Source: JBOFHT01 sp051649785
GTDB taxonomy: Archaea > Methanobacteriota > Methanobacteria > Methanobacteriales > Methanobacteriaceae
Assembly: GCA_051649785.1 (NCBI GenBank)
Contig: JBOFHT010000082.1
Span: 1 to 61,617, forward strand
Length of the DNA stretch: 61,617 bases
Reading direction: 5' to 3'
Each line of letters begins with the position of its first letter. The stretch's first letter is position 1. Positions 36,364 to 44,851 of this stretch are shown in pieces. The translations under genes and the position numbers were made by a program. The notes beneath the pieces are model-generated. The model searched no databases, was not told the origin of the DNA, and was given only the letters and a program-made list of their open reading frames with translations.

Positions 36364-37959
36364 ATGAAAGTTGGCTTAGCATATCTTAAAGGTTCTGTTC
36401 CAGGATTTGAGAATTTTGGTAATATTCCTACAGATATTGTGAAATCTAATGGTTTTGTTAATGGTGTTCCTGCTCACAAAGAGCTTGATGGGATAATTAT
36501 TCCAGGGGGAAGTATTGTAGAGTCTGAATCTCTCACATCTGACAGTTCAAATGGATTGGCTCAAGAAATAAAGTTAATGGCTCGTGAAGGCAAGTTTGTT
36601 TTGGGAATATGTTCAGGATTTCAAGCTATAGCTAATAAAACTGATGTTGGTCGTAATGCCCCACATCCTGTTGAAATTGAAGGATTAGGATTAATTGATG
36701 CTAATTTTTCCCCACTTATTAGTAATGATTTGGTAGTAGCTACTATAACTAAAAACTCATTTTTAACAGATAATTTAGTCAATAATCCTATTAATGGTTT
36801 TCACTGCCATACTTACGGTAAAATAAAAGGTAATGCAAATCATATTATGTATTCTACTCTTAAAAGAGTTAATTATGCCAACAACTCCAAAAAAATTATT
36901 TCAGGATCCAGTAATGATGATGGAAATGTTGTGGGGTGTATGGTTCATAGATGTTTAGATGAAAATCCTCAGCTTCAAAATAATATTTTCAAATTTTTAG
37001 GAGTTAATGATAATGAGAATATTATTGAAGATATACGAGCTAGAAACAGTATTTTAATAAATAAAATTAGGAATGAAATTGGTATTGATACATGTATTGG
37101 TTCTAATCTAACTCTATCTCTTACTAGTTCTAGTTCATCTTTTACTAGTTCATCTTTTACTAGTTCATCTTCTACTGGTTCTAATCTTAATACTAATAAT
37201 AGATTTAAAAATCCCCGTATTTTAATGGTATCTAGTACAGGGTCTGATTCAGGTAAAACATTTATTACAACTGGAATTGCTGGTGTTTTAAAGAAAAATG
37301 GATATAATGTAGCTGTTTTAAAAGTTGGCCCGGATATTAGAGATACTGTACCTTCATTATATCTTACTAAAGAAAATATGGAACATTATGCTTCTATTAA
37401 AATAGGTCATTTGGGATGGGAAGATATATCTAATGTTTTAAAATCAATTAATAGTTCTAAATATGATTTTGTAATTATTGAAGGGGCTATGAGTGTTTTT
37501 ACAGGTATTCTAAATAAAAAAGTTCCTTATTCTGCCTGTGAAATAGCTATGTCTTCTAATATTCCTATTTTACTAGTTTCTGCTGTTAATAAAGGGGGAA
37601 TTGAATCAGCTACACTTGATTTAACAATACATGCAAAATTCCTTCAAAATGCAGGAATTAATGTAAAAGGCATTATAATAAATAAAATCTATGATAATGA
37701 TATTTTTAAAAGAGCTATTCCATTTATAAAAAATGAAACGGGAATTAATGAAATAATATCTATTCCTAAAATTAAAATGGATGAAAGTTCCACTATTCCT
37801 GAAGTTAAAATAAAATTAGAGGATTTTGCATTAACTGCAATGGATACTGCTGAAAGATATATTGATATTAATAAAATTATTGAAATGGGAAAGTCTTGTG
37901 AATTTGTGGGATATAAATCATTTAAAGAAATTGAAAAATTATTTAATTATTTCTCTTAA
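36364..37959 (+). CDS. Fusion of class I glutamine amidotransferase and CobQ/DTBS-type ATPase, inverted order
   Basis: 531 residues in two domains. Residues 1-220 form a CobB/CobQ-type amidotransferase: IIIPGGS, nucleophile Cys83 in GICSGFQ, and a His in GCMVHRCLDENP. A Ser/Thr linker (about 252-278), coded by exact 15-base tandem repeats, joins it to a dethiobiotin-synthetase/CobQ-like ATPase with P-loop VSSTGSDSGKTFITTG (about 288-303), LKVGPDIRDTVPSLYLT and VIIEGAMSVFTG. CfbB, CbiA and CbiP carry ATPase first and amidotransferase last; here the order is reversed. An ATP-dependent amidation of a tetrapyrrole-like carboxylate is plausible given cfbD two genes downstream, but the substrate is unknown. 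Confidence 0.8.
   Translation: MKVGLAYLKGSVPGFENFGNIPTDIVKSNGFVNGVPAHKELDGIIIPGGSIVESESLTSDSSNGLAQEIKLMAREGKFVLGICSGFQAIANKTDVGRNAPHPVEIEGLGLIDANFSPLISNDLVVATITKNSFLTDNLVNNPINGFHCHTYGKIKGNANHIMYSTLKRVNYANNSKKIISGSSNDDGNVVGCMVHRCLDENPQLQNNIFKFLGVNDNENIIEDIRARNSILINKIRNEIGIDTCIGSNLTLSLTSSSSSFTSSSFTSSSSTGSNLNTNNRFKNPRILMVSSTGSDSGKTFITTGIAGVLKKNGYNVAVLKVGPDIRDTVPSLYLTKENMEHYASIKIGHLGWEDISNVLKSINSSKYDFVIIEGAMSVFTGILNKKVPYSACEIAMSSNIPILLVSAVNKGGIESATLDLTIHAKFLQNAGINVKGIIINKIYDNDIFKRAIPFIKNETGINEIISIPKIKMDESSTIPEVKIKLEDFALTAMDTAERYIDINKIIEMGKSCEFVGYKSFKEIEKLFNYFS
37141..37170 (+). repeat. 15-bp in-frame tandem repeat in the linker of the fusion gene
   Basis: TTTACTAGTTCATCT occurs twice exactly (37141-37155, 37156-37170), with degenerate copies on both sides (about 37122-37186). 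It encodes Ser/Phe/Thr. Because the unit is a multiple of three, copy-number change alters linker length only. Confidence 0.9.
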
Positions 37960-38010
37960 ATTATCTTATTTTCCACAGTTAACTTAATTACATTTAATAG
38001 AGGTTATTTT

Positions 38011-38805
38011 ATGAAAGACAAAGCAATTGTATTTGATAATTCGGGTACACTTTTAAGACGTTGCCGTTCTGTTAAAGACATTAATAAAGGCCTTTTGTTT
38101 GATGATACTAGCTCTTTAGACATTGTTGATATGGATAAAGATATGGCACTAGTTGTTTTTCAAGCAGATACTAAAAATTGTTTCTTAAAATCTTCCCCTA
38201 ATACTAAGATTTATGATTTTATTAAAAAACACAATATTGATTTTAATATTAGCTATTCTAAATCTTCATACACAGATTCTGAGATTTTAAATGTTATAAA
38301 AGATAGTAATGTTACTTTAAAAGAAATTCAGGATACTGCAAGATGTTTAAAAAGAAAACATAATGTTATTCAACTTTGTAGTGGCTCAGCTATTATTTTC
38401 AATATGAAAACTAAGAAAGCTAAGTTCGCTGTTACAGCTGGTGGGCAAATATTCTCTAAAGCAAAAGAAACAATTAAAAATCTCATTGAAAAAGGTTTTG
38501 AAGTTTTTATTGCTTCAGGTGATAGAAAAGATTCTCTTTATGAAGTAGCTAAACTTTTAGCAATCCCTTCTGATAATGTTTTTGATACATCAGATACTAA
38601 AGGAAAGCAAGAAATAATCAAATATCTGAAAGAAAAGTTCTATGTTATTATGGTTGGTAATGGACCTAATGATGTTTTAGCTTTTAAAGAAGCAAATTTA
38701 GCTATTTTAACTACTGAACAAAAAGAGAATATTTCGGATTTTGTTTATGATTCTGTTGACACTGTAATTTCTAATATTGGTGAAATTCTTGATTTAGATA
38801 TTTGA
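38011..38805 (+). CDS. HAD superfamily protein with P-type-ATPase-like motif
   Basis: 264 residues. HAD motif I is VFDNSGTLL (nucleophile Asp9), with Ser at the +2 position instead of the Asp of phosphatases; P-type ATPases have Thr there (DKTGT). Motif II/III regions appear as VFIASGDRKDSL and the Lys in DTKGKQEII, and motif IV as VMVGNGPNDVLAFKEA-like (about 212-227), close to GDGxND. It therefore resembles the soluble P-type-ATPase-like HAD proteins of methanogens. It starts 51 bases after the fusion gene, with AGAGGTTA upstream, and precedes cfbD. Its role is unknown. Confidence 0.8.
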   Translation: MKDKAIVFDNSGTLLRRCRSVKDINKGLLFDDTSSLDIVDMDKDMALVVFQADTKNCFLKSSPNTKIYDFIKKHNIDFNISYSKSSYTDSEILNVIKDSNVTLKEIQDTARCLKRKHNVIQLCSGSAIIFNMKTKKAKFAVTAGGQIFSKAKETIKNLIEKGFEVFIASGDRKDSLYEVAKLLAIPSDNVFDTSDTKGKQEIIKYLKEKFYVIMVGNGPNDVLAFKEANLAILTTEQKENISDFVYDSVDTVISNIGEILDLDI

Positions 38806-38948
38806 TTAAATCATATTAAGTTAGATTCTAGCAATTTCAATAGATTTAATAATTGTAATAATATTAATTTTAATAATAACATGGATACTAATAATACTGA
38901 TACTATAATACCTATACTAATAATTAATTATATTTTAATGGTGAAATG

Positions 38949-40079
38949 ATGCATCCTAGACCAAGCCCTATAGCTGCTTCCCTTTATACTTTAAGAGACT
39001 TAAATGCTGATGTTGTAATACTCCATGGTCCCCATGGGTGTTGTTTTAGAACAGGTCGCCTTCTTGAAGGTGATGGACTCCGTGTACTTACTACTGCAAT
39101 GGCTGAAAATGACTTTATTTTTGGTGCTGATGAAAAGCTTCAAGAAACATTAAAAAAAGCTGAGGAGCTATTTTCTCCAAAGTTAGTTGGAGTTGTTGGT
39201 ACTTGTGCTAGTATGATTATCGGTGAAGACATGAAAGAGTCTATTAACCAAGCAAACATTGATGCTGTTGTAATTCCAGTTGAATCTCATGGAGGTTTTG
39301 GTGAAGGAGATAATACCGAAGGTGCAATATCTACTCTCCAGGCAGCTGTTGAATATGATGTAATAGCTGAAGATGAGGCAAATCGTCAAATAAAAATGCT
39401 AAAATTAGCTACTAAACTTGAAAAAACACGAGGTATGGCCCAAGGAGATTATATTAAACCTTCCTTTGGAGATAATAAAGAAAAAGTAGCTCAAATTATT
39501 GTTAATGCTATTAAAAATAAAAAGAAAGTAGCTTTTATTATTAATTCTAAAAAGGAAACCTCTTATCTTTTTGCGGATATTATTAATGCTGACTTTTCCA
39601 AGCTAACTAATTCTAAAATTAATAATAATATTGTTATAATTGCTAATTTTGATGAAAATATTGGACTTCCTCGTGTTAAACAACATGCTGAAAATATTAA
39701 AAATGAATTAAGTAAAAATTATGGAACTAAAATTGATTTTATAACTGGTGGGCTTGATGAATATCCTGTAACTGGTGAGGTTGCTGAGAAAATATTAAAA
39801 AATAACTTCACTAATTCTGAGAATGATATTGATGGTGATGTAGATTTTGATTTGATTGTTGTAGCTGGAGTTCCACATGCATTTAAAATTGAGAATTTTA
39901 ACTGTGAATCAATAGCTGTTACTGATGGGCCACGTTTAGTTGAACCTTTAAAGAGCTTAGGGTACACTCATGTTGTAGCTGAAGTTGATGCTCATTCTAA
40001 AACTCTTGGGACTGAAAAAATTGTTGATTCTGATTTGGGGTTAATGTTAAGAACTGTAATTTCATGGAATGATAACTAA
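38949..40079 (+). CDS. cfbD: Ni-sirohydrochlorin a,c-diamide reductive cyclase subunit CfbD
   Basis: 376 residues from the second of two adjacent ATGs, which has better spacing to GGTGA at 38940. It is the NifD-like catalytic subunit of the reductive cyclase that converts Ni-sirohydrochlorin a,c-diamide to the F430 precursor, with CfbC as ATP-dependent reductase. MHPRPSPIAASLYTLRDL and the Cys-bearing HGPHGCCFRTGR (C31/C32) and GVVGTCASMIIGED (about C88) are hallmarks of methanogenesis marker 13/CfbD and carry Fe-S ligands. cfbC is not in the window. Asn-rich stretches occur near 220 and 290. Confidence 0.92.
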   Translation: MHPRPSPIAASLYTLRDLNADVVILHGPHGCCFRTGRLLEGDGLRVLTTAMAENDFIFGADEKLQETLKKAEELFSPKLVGVVGTCASMIIGEDMKESINQANIDAVVIPVESHGGFGEGDNTEGAISTLQAAVEYDVIAEDEANRQIKMLKLATKLEKTRGMAQGDYIKPSFGDNKEKVAQIIVNAIKNKKKVAFIINSKKETSYLFADIINADFSKLTNSKINNNIVIIANFDENIGLPRVKQHAENIKNELSKNYGTKIDFITGGLDEYPVTGEVAEKILKNNFTNSENDIDGDVDFDLIVVAGVPHAFKIENFNCESIAVTDGPRLVEPLKSLGYTHVVAEVDAHSKTLGTEKIVDSDLGLMLRTVISWNDN

Positions 40080-40421
40080 AACCACAATTCCCGTATTTTA
40101 CTTTATTTTCATTATACTCTTATATCACTATATTATTATATTATATTATTTTTATTTCTGATTGCATTGTTTTTTAGAGTAGTATATCTAATACTATTTT
40201 CCTATAACTATTTTTATATACTATTATTAACAAAAATATCAATTTAATAGTTTATAAATTTTTAATAGTTTATAAATTAATATTGAGATTATCCTCAATT
40301 ATTACCAATAATCTTAATTTACAAATTATATTAGATTTACTAAATATACAAAATGTACTATGGAAATTAATTTAAAGCTAATTATATTAAATGTAGCTAT
40401 AATTATTATAAGGGTGATTAA
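40080..40421. other. Intergenic region upstream of lysS
   Basis: No gene seen. It includes an exact 18-base tandem duplication with TATA-like content (40243-40278) and AT-rich simple sequence. AGGGTGAT at 40411-40418 is the ribosome binding site of lysS. Confidence 0.5.
40243..40278 (+). repeat. Exact 18-bp tandem duplication with duplicated TATA-like box
   Basis: TTTAATAGTTTATAAATT occurs at 40243-40260 and again at 40261-40278. Each copy includes a TTTATAAATT that could act as a TATA box for lysS, about 150 bases downstream. Confidence 0.9.
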
Positions 40422-42029
40422 ATGAAACATTGGATCGGAAGAATTGCGGATGATTTAAATGAATGGGATGTTAAAAAACATGTTATTGCAAGTGGTACAT
40501 CTATATCAGGATCTATCCATATTGGTAATTCCTGTGATGTATTTATAGCTAATGCTATTGGAAATGCATTAAAAGATAATGGAGTAAATGCAGAGACAAT
40601 ATGGATTGCAGATGATCATGATCCTCTTAGGAAGGTTCCATTTCCCCTTCCTGAAAGTTACGACCAATATTTAGGTATGCCTTATTCAAATATTCCTTGT
40701 CCTGATGGATGTTGTGATAGCTTTGTTGAACACTTCCAAAAACCATTACTTGATGTTCTTGATAACTTTGGAATTGATTTAACTACTTATTCTGGATTTA
40801 AAATGTACAAAGAGGGTACATATAATGATTATATAAGAACTTCACTTGAAAAGGCGGAAGAAATTCGAAAAATCTTTAATCAATACCGCCGAGCTCCTTT
40901 AGCAGAAGATTGGTTACCATATAATCCTATTTGTAATGAATGTGGGAAAGTTAATACTACTACTAGCTATAAATTTAAAGGGGACATTGTATCCTATAAA
41001 TGTGAATGTGGCTATGATGGGGAAATGGATATTAAAACTGGTAATGGAAAACTCACATGGAGAGTTGAATGGGCTGCAAGATGGAAAATATTTGGAATTA
41101 CTTGCGAACCTTTTGGTAAAGACCATGCAGCTAGTGGTGGATCATACGATGTTAGTAAAATAATTTCAGAAGATATTTTTAATTACACAGCACCTTATCC
41201 AGTTCCTTATGAATGGATAACTCTTGATGGAGAGGCTATGAGTAAATCTCATGGTGTATTTTTCACACCACAACAATGGTTAGATATTGGTCCTGCTGAA
41301 AGTCTTAATTACTTTATTTTTAGAAGTAAACCAATGAAACACAAAGATTTCTCACCTAAAATGGCATTTTTAGACTTTATTGACCAATTTGACAAAGTTG
41401 AAAAAGTTTTCTATGGTGAAGAAGAAGCTCCATCTGAAAAAGAAGGTAAAAAGTTCAAAAAAATATATGAAATGGCTCAAATTACTAAAAACACATATGC
41501 TAATGAGGGGAATGAAAATAAGGAATTACCATTTAGACCACCTTATAGATTCTTAGTTACAGCTTATCAAATAGCTGGAAATGATTTAGAGAAGATATAT
41601 GGAATACTTAAAAGGAATTCTCAGCTAAGTCCAAGTTTTGAAAATAAAGAATTTGGGGATTTAAGTCAAATAGCTATTAATCAGTTTGAGGAACGTTTAA
41701 AAAATGTAGCTAACTGGTTAGATAATTATGCTCCAAAATTTGTTAAGTTCCAAGTTCAAAAGAAAGTCCCAAGACTACCTATTCCAGATGATCAAATTGA
41801 ATTTTTAAAAGATTTAGCTACACTCCTTGAAGAAAATGACTTTAATAGTGCTGAAGATTTACATGATGAAATGTATAAAATACTTGAGAAATATAGTCTT
41901 AAACCTCAAAAAGGATTTCAAGCTATTTATAAAATGATTATTGGTCAAAAACAAGGTCCAAGAGCTGCTTCATTTTTATTATCCTTAGATAAAGACTTTG
42001 TTGTAAAAAGATTAAGAATGGAAGAGTAG
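40422..42029 (+). CDS. lysS: Lysyl-tRNA synthetase, class I
   Basis: 535 residues. It is the class I LysRS found in many archaea, unrelated to the usual class II enzyme. HIGH motif: SGSIHIGNSCDVF (about 30-42). KMSKS motif: GEAMSKSHGVFF (about 270-281). A zinc-ribbon insertion with C..C pairs (NPICNECGKV and YKCECGYDGE, about 170-205) matches the class I family. Start: GGTGAT, TAA, ATG. It appears to have its own promoter after cfbD. Confidence 0.97.
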   Translation: MKHWIGRIADDLNEWDVKKHVIASGTSISGSIHIGNSCDVFIANAIGNALKDNGVNAETIWIADDHDPLRKVPFPLPESYDQYLGMPYSNIPCPDGCCDSFVEHFQKPLLDVLDNFGIDLTTYSGFKMYKEGTYNDYIRTSLEKAEEIRKIFNQYRRAPLAEDWLPYNPICNECGKVNTTTSYKFKGDIVSYKCECGYDGEMDIKTGNGKLTWRVEWAARWKIFGITCEPFGKDHAASGGSYDVSKIISEDIFNYTAPYPVPYEWITLDGEAMSKSHGVFFTPQQWLDIGPAESLNYFIFRSKPMKHKDFSPKMAFLDFIDQFDKVEKVFYGEEEAPSEKEGKKFKKIYEMAQITKNTYANEGNENKELPFRPPYRFLVTAYQIAGNDLEKIYGILKRNSQLSPSFENKEFGDLSQIAINQFEERLKNVANWLDNYAPKFVKFQVQKKVPRLPIPDDQIEFLKDLATLLEENDFNSAEDLHDEMYKILEKYSLKPQKGFQAIYKMIIGQKQGPRAASFLLSLDKDFVVKRLRMEE

Positions 42030-42236
42030 ATAGTAAATAGATATTATTTCACATTCAATTCTATTTATCTTCAACTTTATTTACTTATCTTTAACTCTAT
42101 TTTTTAATAATTTTAATATATTATTAGTATATGCTTTATATTTAGGAGTATTTGGGTATTTGGAGTATTTAATTAAGCATTTAGATAGTATTTAGTATTA
42201 TTTATTATATTTAATATATTTAAAGGGTTATTTTTA
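42030..42236. other. Intergenic region between lysS and the YgjP-like gene
   Basis: No gene seen. It is AT-rich with imperfect GTATTT/ATTTAG-type repeats from 42140 to 42205. If the downstream gene starts at 42324, this gap extends to 42323. Confidence 0.4.
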
Positions 42237-42323
42237 TTGTTAATATGTTTTACTACTATTTATACAATAATTATACAACTTACTTTTATAACTATTTGTA
42301 CTATGGGCTCAATAATGATTTCT

Positions 42324-43019
42324 ATGATGGACTATACAATCACTAGGTCAAAACGTAGGACTATATCACTTAGGATAAATGATGATGCTAGTTTAGAAGT
42401 AAAAGCTCCTTTAAAGCTAAGTGAAAAAGAAATAGCTAGCTTTGTAGAATCTAAAGAAAACTGGATTAAAAAACATATTGGAAGAGTTACTAGAAATCAC
42501 AACCTTAAAAATAATTTTACCCTTAATTTTAATGATACTGTTACAATAATTGGTAAAAACACAAAAATTATCCCTATATCTGGAAAAAGAGCTAAATACC
42601 AAATTAATAATAGTAGTGATAAAAATTATTTTTTAATTCCAGAAATACTTGATTCAGAAGAAATCCGCCAAACTGTAATAAAATTAGCTAAAAAAATAGC
42701 TAAATTTTATATTACTGAGAGAGTTCTTTTTTTTAAAGAAATCATAGGTGTAGCCCCTAGATCCGTTAGAATAAATAGTGCTAAAACCCGTTGGGGAAGC
42801 TGTAGTGGAAAAAACAACTTAAATTTCACATGGAAACTTATTATGGCAACTGAAGATGTTATAGATTATGTAGTAATTCATGAACTTTCCCATATTAAAC
42901 AAAAAAATCATTCTCCTAAATTTTGGGATATAGTTGAAAAAACTATCCCTGAATATAAAGAAAGGCAGAATAACCTTAAAAAATTAGGTGAAACACTAAA
43001 TAAAGAAAATTGGGATTAA
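42324..43019 (+). CDS. YgjP-like (DUF45) zinc metallopeptidase domain protein
   Basis: 231 residues if it starts at one of the paired ATGs at 42324/42327. The frame is open from a TTG at 42237 (AAAGGG upstream), which would add a hydrophobic N-terminus. The family core is clear: TRSKRRTISLRIN at the start, then INSAKTRWGSCSGKNNLNFTWKL-type residues (the RWGSC signature) and the zinc motif VIHELSHIKQKNHSPKFW (HELSH plus a distal His). Proteins of this type are soluble SprT-like peptidases often linked to restriction or repair systems; no such neighbours are present. The start is uncertain. Confidence 0.85.
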   Translation: MMDYTITRSKRRTISLRINDDASLEVKAPLKLSEKEIASFVESKENWIKKHIGRVTRNHNLKNNFTLNFNDTVTIIGKNTKIIPISGKRAKYQINNSSDKNYFLIPEILDSEEIRQTVIKLAKKIAKFYITERVLFFKEIIGVAPRSVRINSAKTRWGSCSGKNNLNFTWKLIMATEDVIDYVVIHELSHIKQKNHSPKFWDIVEKTIPEYKERQNNLKKLGETLNKENWD

Positions 43020-43112
43020 CTCTATCTAATATTATACTATTGGCCAATAAATCAGTTATAAATAAAATCAAGTATGAATAGCATCAAATATAAGTAAATC
43101 AATTATCTAAAA

Positions 43113-44105
43113 TTATCCATATTCAAATAATCTAGTTTGTTTATCTACTTTTGGTGATTTATTTAATTTTTCTTTAATAGGAGCCATATAGTTTCTAGAA
43201 ATTTGATACTTATTTGATAAATTTTTTAATTTAATATATAATTTATTTTTATATTCTTTTCTGGTATTTCCGTTGTTATATTCTGATTTTATGTCTTTAT
43301 ATAAATCCGTAAAATCTCTTTTAATGAAATTAAAGAAAAATGAACTGGTTTTACCATATAAATTAAGAAAACCTGGTAAAATGTAGTGGACGTTAGCTAA
43401 TTTCCCATTTTTAAATAATAAATTAAGATTTTTGTCACTATCAGTTATATGGGGAATTATAGGCATTAAATGTAAGCCTGTAGATGCATTAGTTCTTTTT
43501 CTAAATTCTTTTAGTATTTTAATTCTATTTTTTGAGGGGCTAGCTCCAGGTTCTAAAATTGATCTGAGTTTTTCATCCATAGTTGTTACACTAGTAGCTA
43601 CATTAATGTATGTTATTTCAGATAATTCATTGATTAAGTCTAAGTCACGTAATATAAGGTCTGATTTTGTTGATATGATTGCAGGATTTTTATATTTTAT
43701 AAGTAGTTGTAGAATTTCACCCATTATTTCATAATCAGCTTCAATAGGTTGATAACTATCTGTTACTCCGCCAATGTTTATAATTTCATTATTCCATGAA
43801 TATCTTAGTAGTTGCTTTTCGAGTTCTTCAACTATATTAGTTTTTATATAAATATTTTTAAAAAACTTAGTATTATGGGATGGTTTATGAATATAGTTAG
43901 TTTTGCTATTTTTATAAATATCTTTATTATTTTTTGAATTATTATTTTTATTATTTTTTGTGAGATATTTATGAGAATATAATGCATAACAATATTTACA
44001 TTGGTGTTCACACCCTCTATAAATATTTAAATCCCATTTATAAGGCATACTCCTTTTAATTTTATTACAAGCACTTTTACAAGTGATTTCATTGTAGTTT
44101 GCCAT
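43113..44105 (-). CDS. Radical SAM protein, spore photoproduct lyase-like/Rv2578c family
   Basis: 330 residues. The radical SAM cluster motif is RGCEHQCKYCYA (CxxxCxxC, about residues 30-41), preceded by YKWDLNIY as in the Rv2578c/SplB-related group. NIGGVTDSYQPIE (about 112-124) and STKSDLILRDLDLI follow. An Asn/Lys-rich insertion lies near residues 50-75. The reaction is unknown. It begins 21 bases after the deaminase gene on the same strand, so the two are likely one operon. Confidence 0.88.
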   Translation of the reverse strand: MANYNEITCKSACNKIKRSMPYKWDLNIYRGCEHQCKYCYALYSHKYLTKNNKNNNSKNNKDIYKNSKTNYIHKPSHNTKFFKNIYIKTNIVEELEKQLLRYSWNNEIINIGGVTDSYQPIEADYEIMGEILQLLIKYKNPAIISTKSDLILRDLDLINELSEITYINVATSVTTMDEKLRSILEPGASPSKNRIKILKEFRKRTNASTGLHLMPIIPHITDSDKNLNLLFKNGKLANVHYILPGFLNLYGKTSSFFFNFIKRDFTDLYKDIKSEYNNGNTRKEYKNKLYIKLKNLSNKYQISRNYMAPIKEKLNKSPKVDKQTRLFEYG

Positions 44106-44126
44106 TATATCAAGATTTAGGGGACC

Positions 44127-44618
44127 TTAATATTTAGTTGAAGTGGTTTCTCCAACAAGCTCTAATTCTCTTTTCCAGATTTCAGGACTATTTTTTATAA
44201 ATTTATCAAATAATTCCTTAGATTCAATGGTGTTTAAAACTTTAACTTCTACTCCATTTTCTCTTAAAAAGTTTTCAGCACCCATTAATGTTTTATTTTC
44301 ACCAATAACAACTTTAGGAATTTTATAAAGAATTATAGCTCCTGAACACATGGGGCATGGAGAAAGGGTAGTGTAAAGTGTTGATTTTTCATAATCTTTA
44401 TGGCTTAAACGACCGGCATTTTCTATTGCATCCATTTCACCATGTAAAATAACTGAATTGCTCTGGATAAGTTTGTTATGTCCTTTTCCAAGGATTTCAA
44501 AATCTCCATCTCCATTATTTTTAACTAAAACAGCACCAATAGGAATTCCCCCATGGGCTAAAGATTTTTGAGCTTCTTTAATAGCTTCATTCATAAAGAA
44601 ATCATCAATGTTATTCAT
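44127..44618 (-). CDS. Cytosine deaminase-like nucleoside deaminase
   Basis: 163 residues. Zinc-site motifs are HGEMDAIENAGRL (about 69-81, catalytic Glu) and LSPCPMCSGAI (about 97-107). The overall pattern GGIPIGAVLVKN, LYTTLSPC, IPKVVIGEN and the C-terminal FLRENGVEV resemble fungal cytosine deaminase (FCY1) more than TadA or dCMP deaminase, suggesting free cytosine (pyrimidine salvage) as substrate. TadA-like guanine deaminase is an alternative. Start: ATG with TGTGAT three bases upstream. Confidence 0.85.
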   Translation of the reverse strand: MNNIDDFFMNEAIKEAQKSLAHGGIPIGAVLVKNNGDGDFEILGKGHNKLIQSNSVILHGEMDAIENAGRLSHKDYEKSTLYTTLSPCPMCSGAIILYKIPKVVIGENKTLMGAENFLRENGVEVKVLNTIESKELFDKFIKNSPEIWKRELELVGETTSTKY

Positions 44619-44851
44619 AGTATCACATTAAAAGTAATTAATAATCTTTATTAGTTATTGTATCAGTTAAGAGTACATTTATGTTTAAAAAAAAATATGG
44701 AAATTATAATTGATTATAATTAATTAAAATAATAATTATAATTATCATTAATAATATTATAAATAATAATAAAAATGTAGTTTATTGGAATAATATAAGT
44801 TGTTTATAGAAATAAGTTATATAAAATATAAAACTTATATAACCTTTTTAG

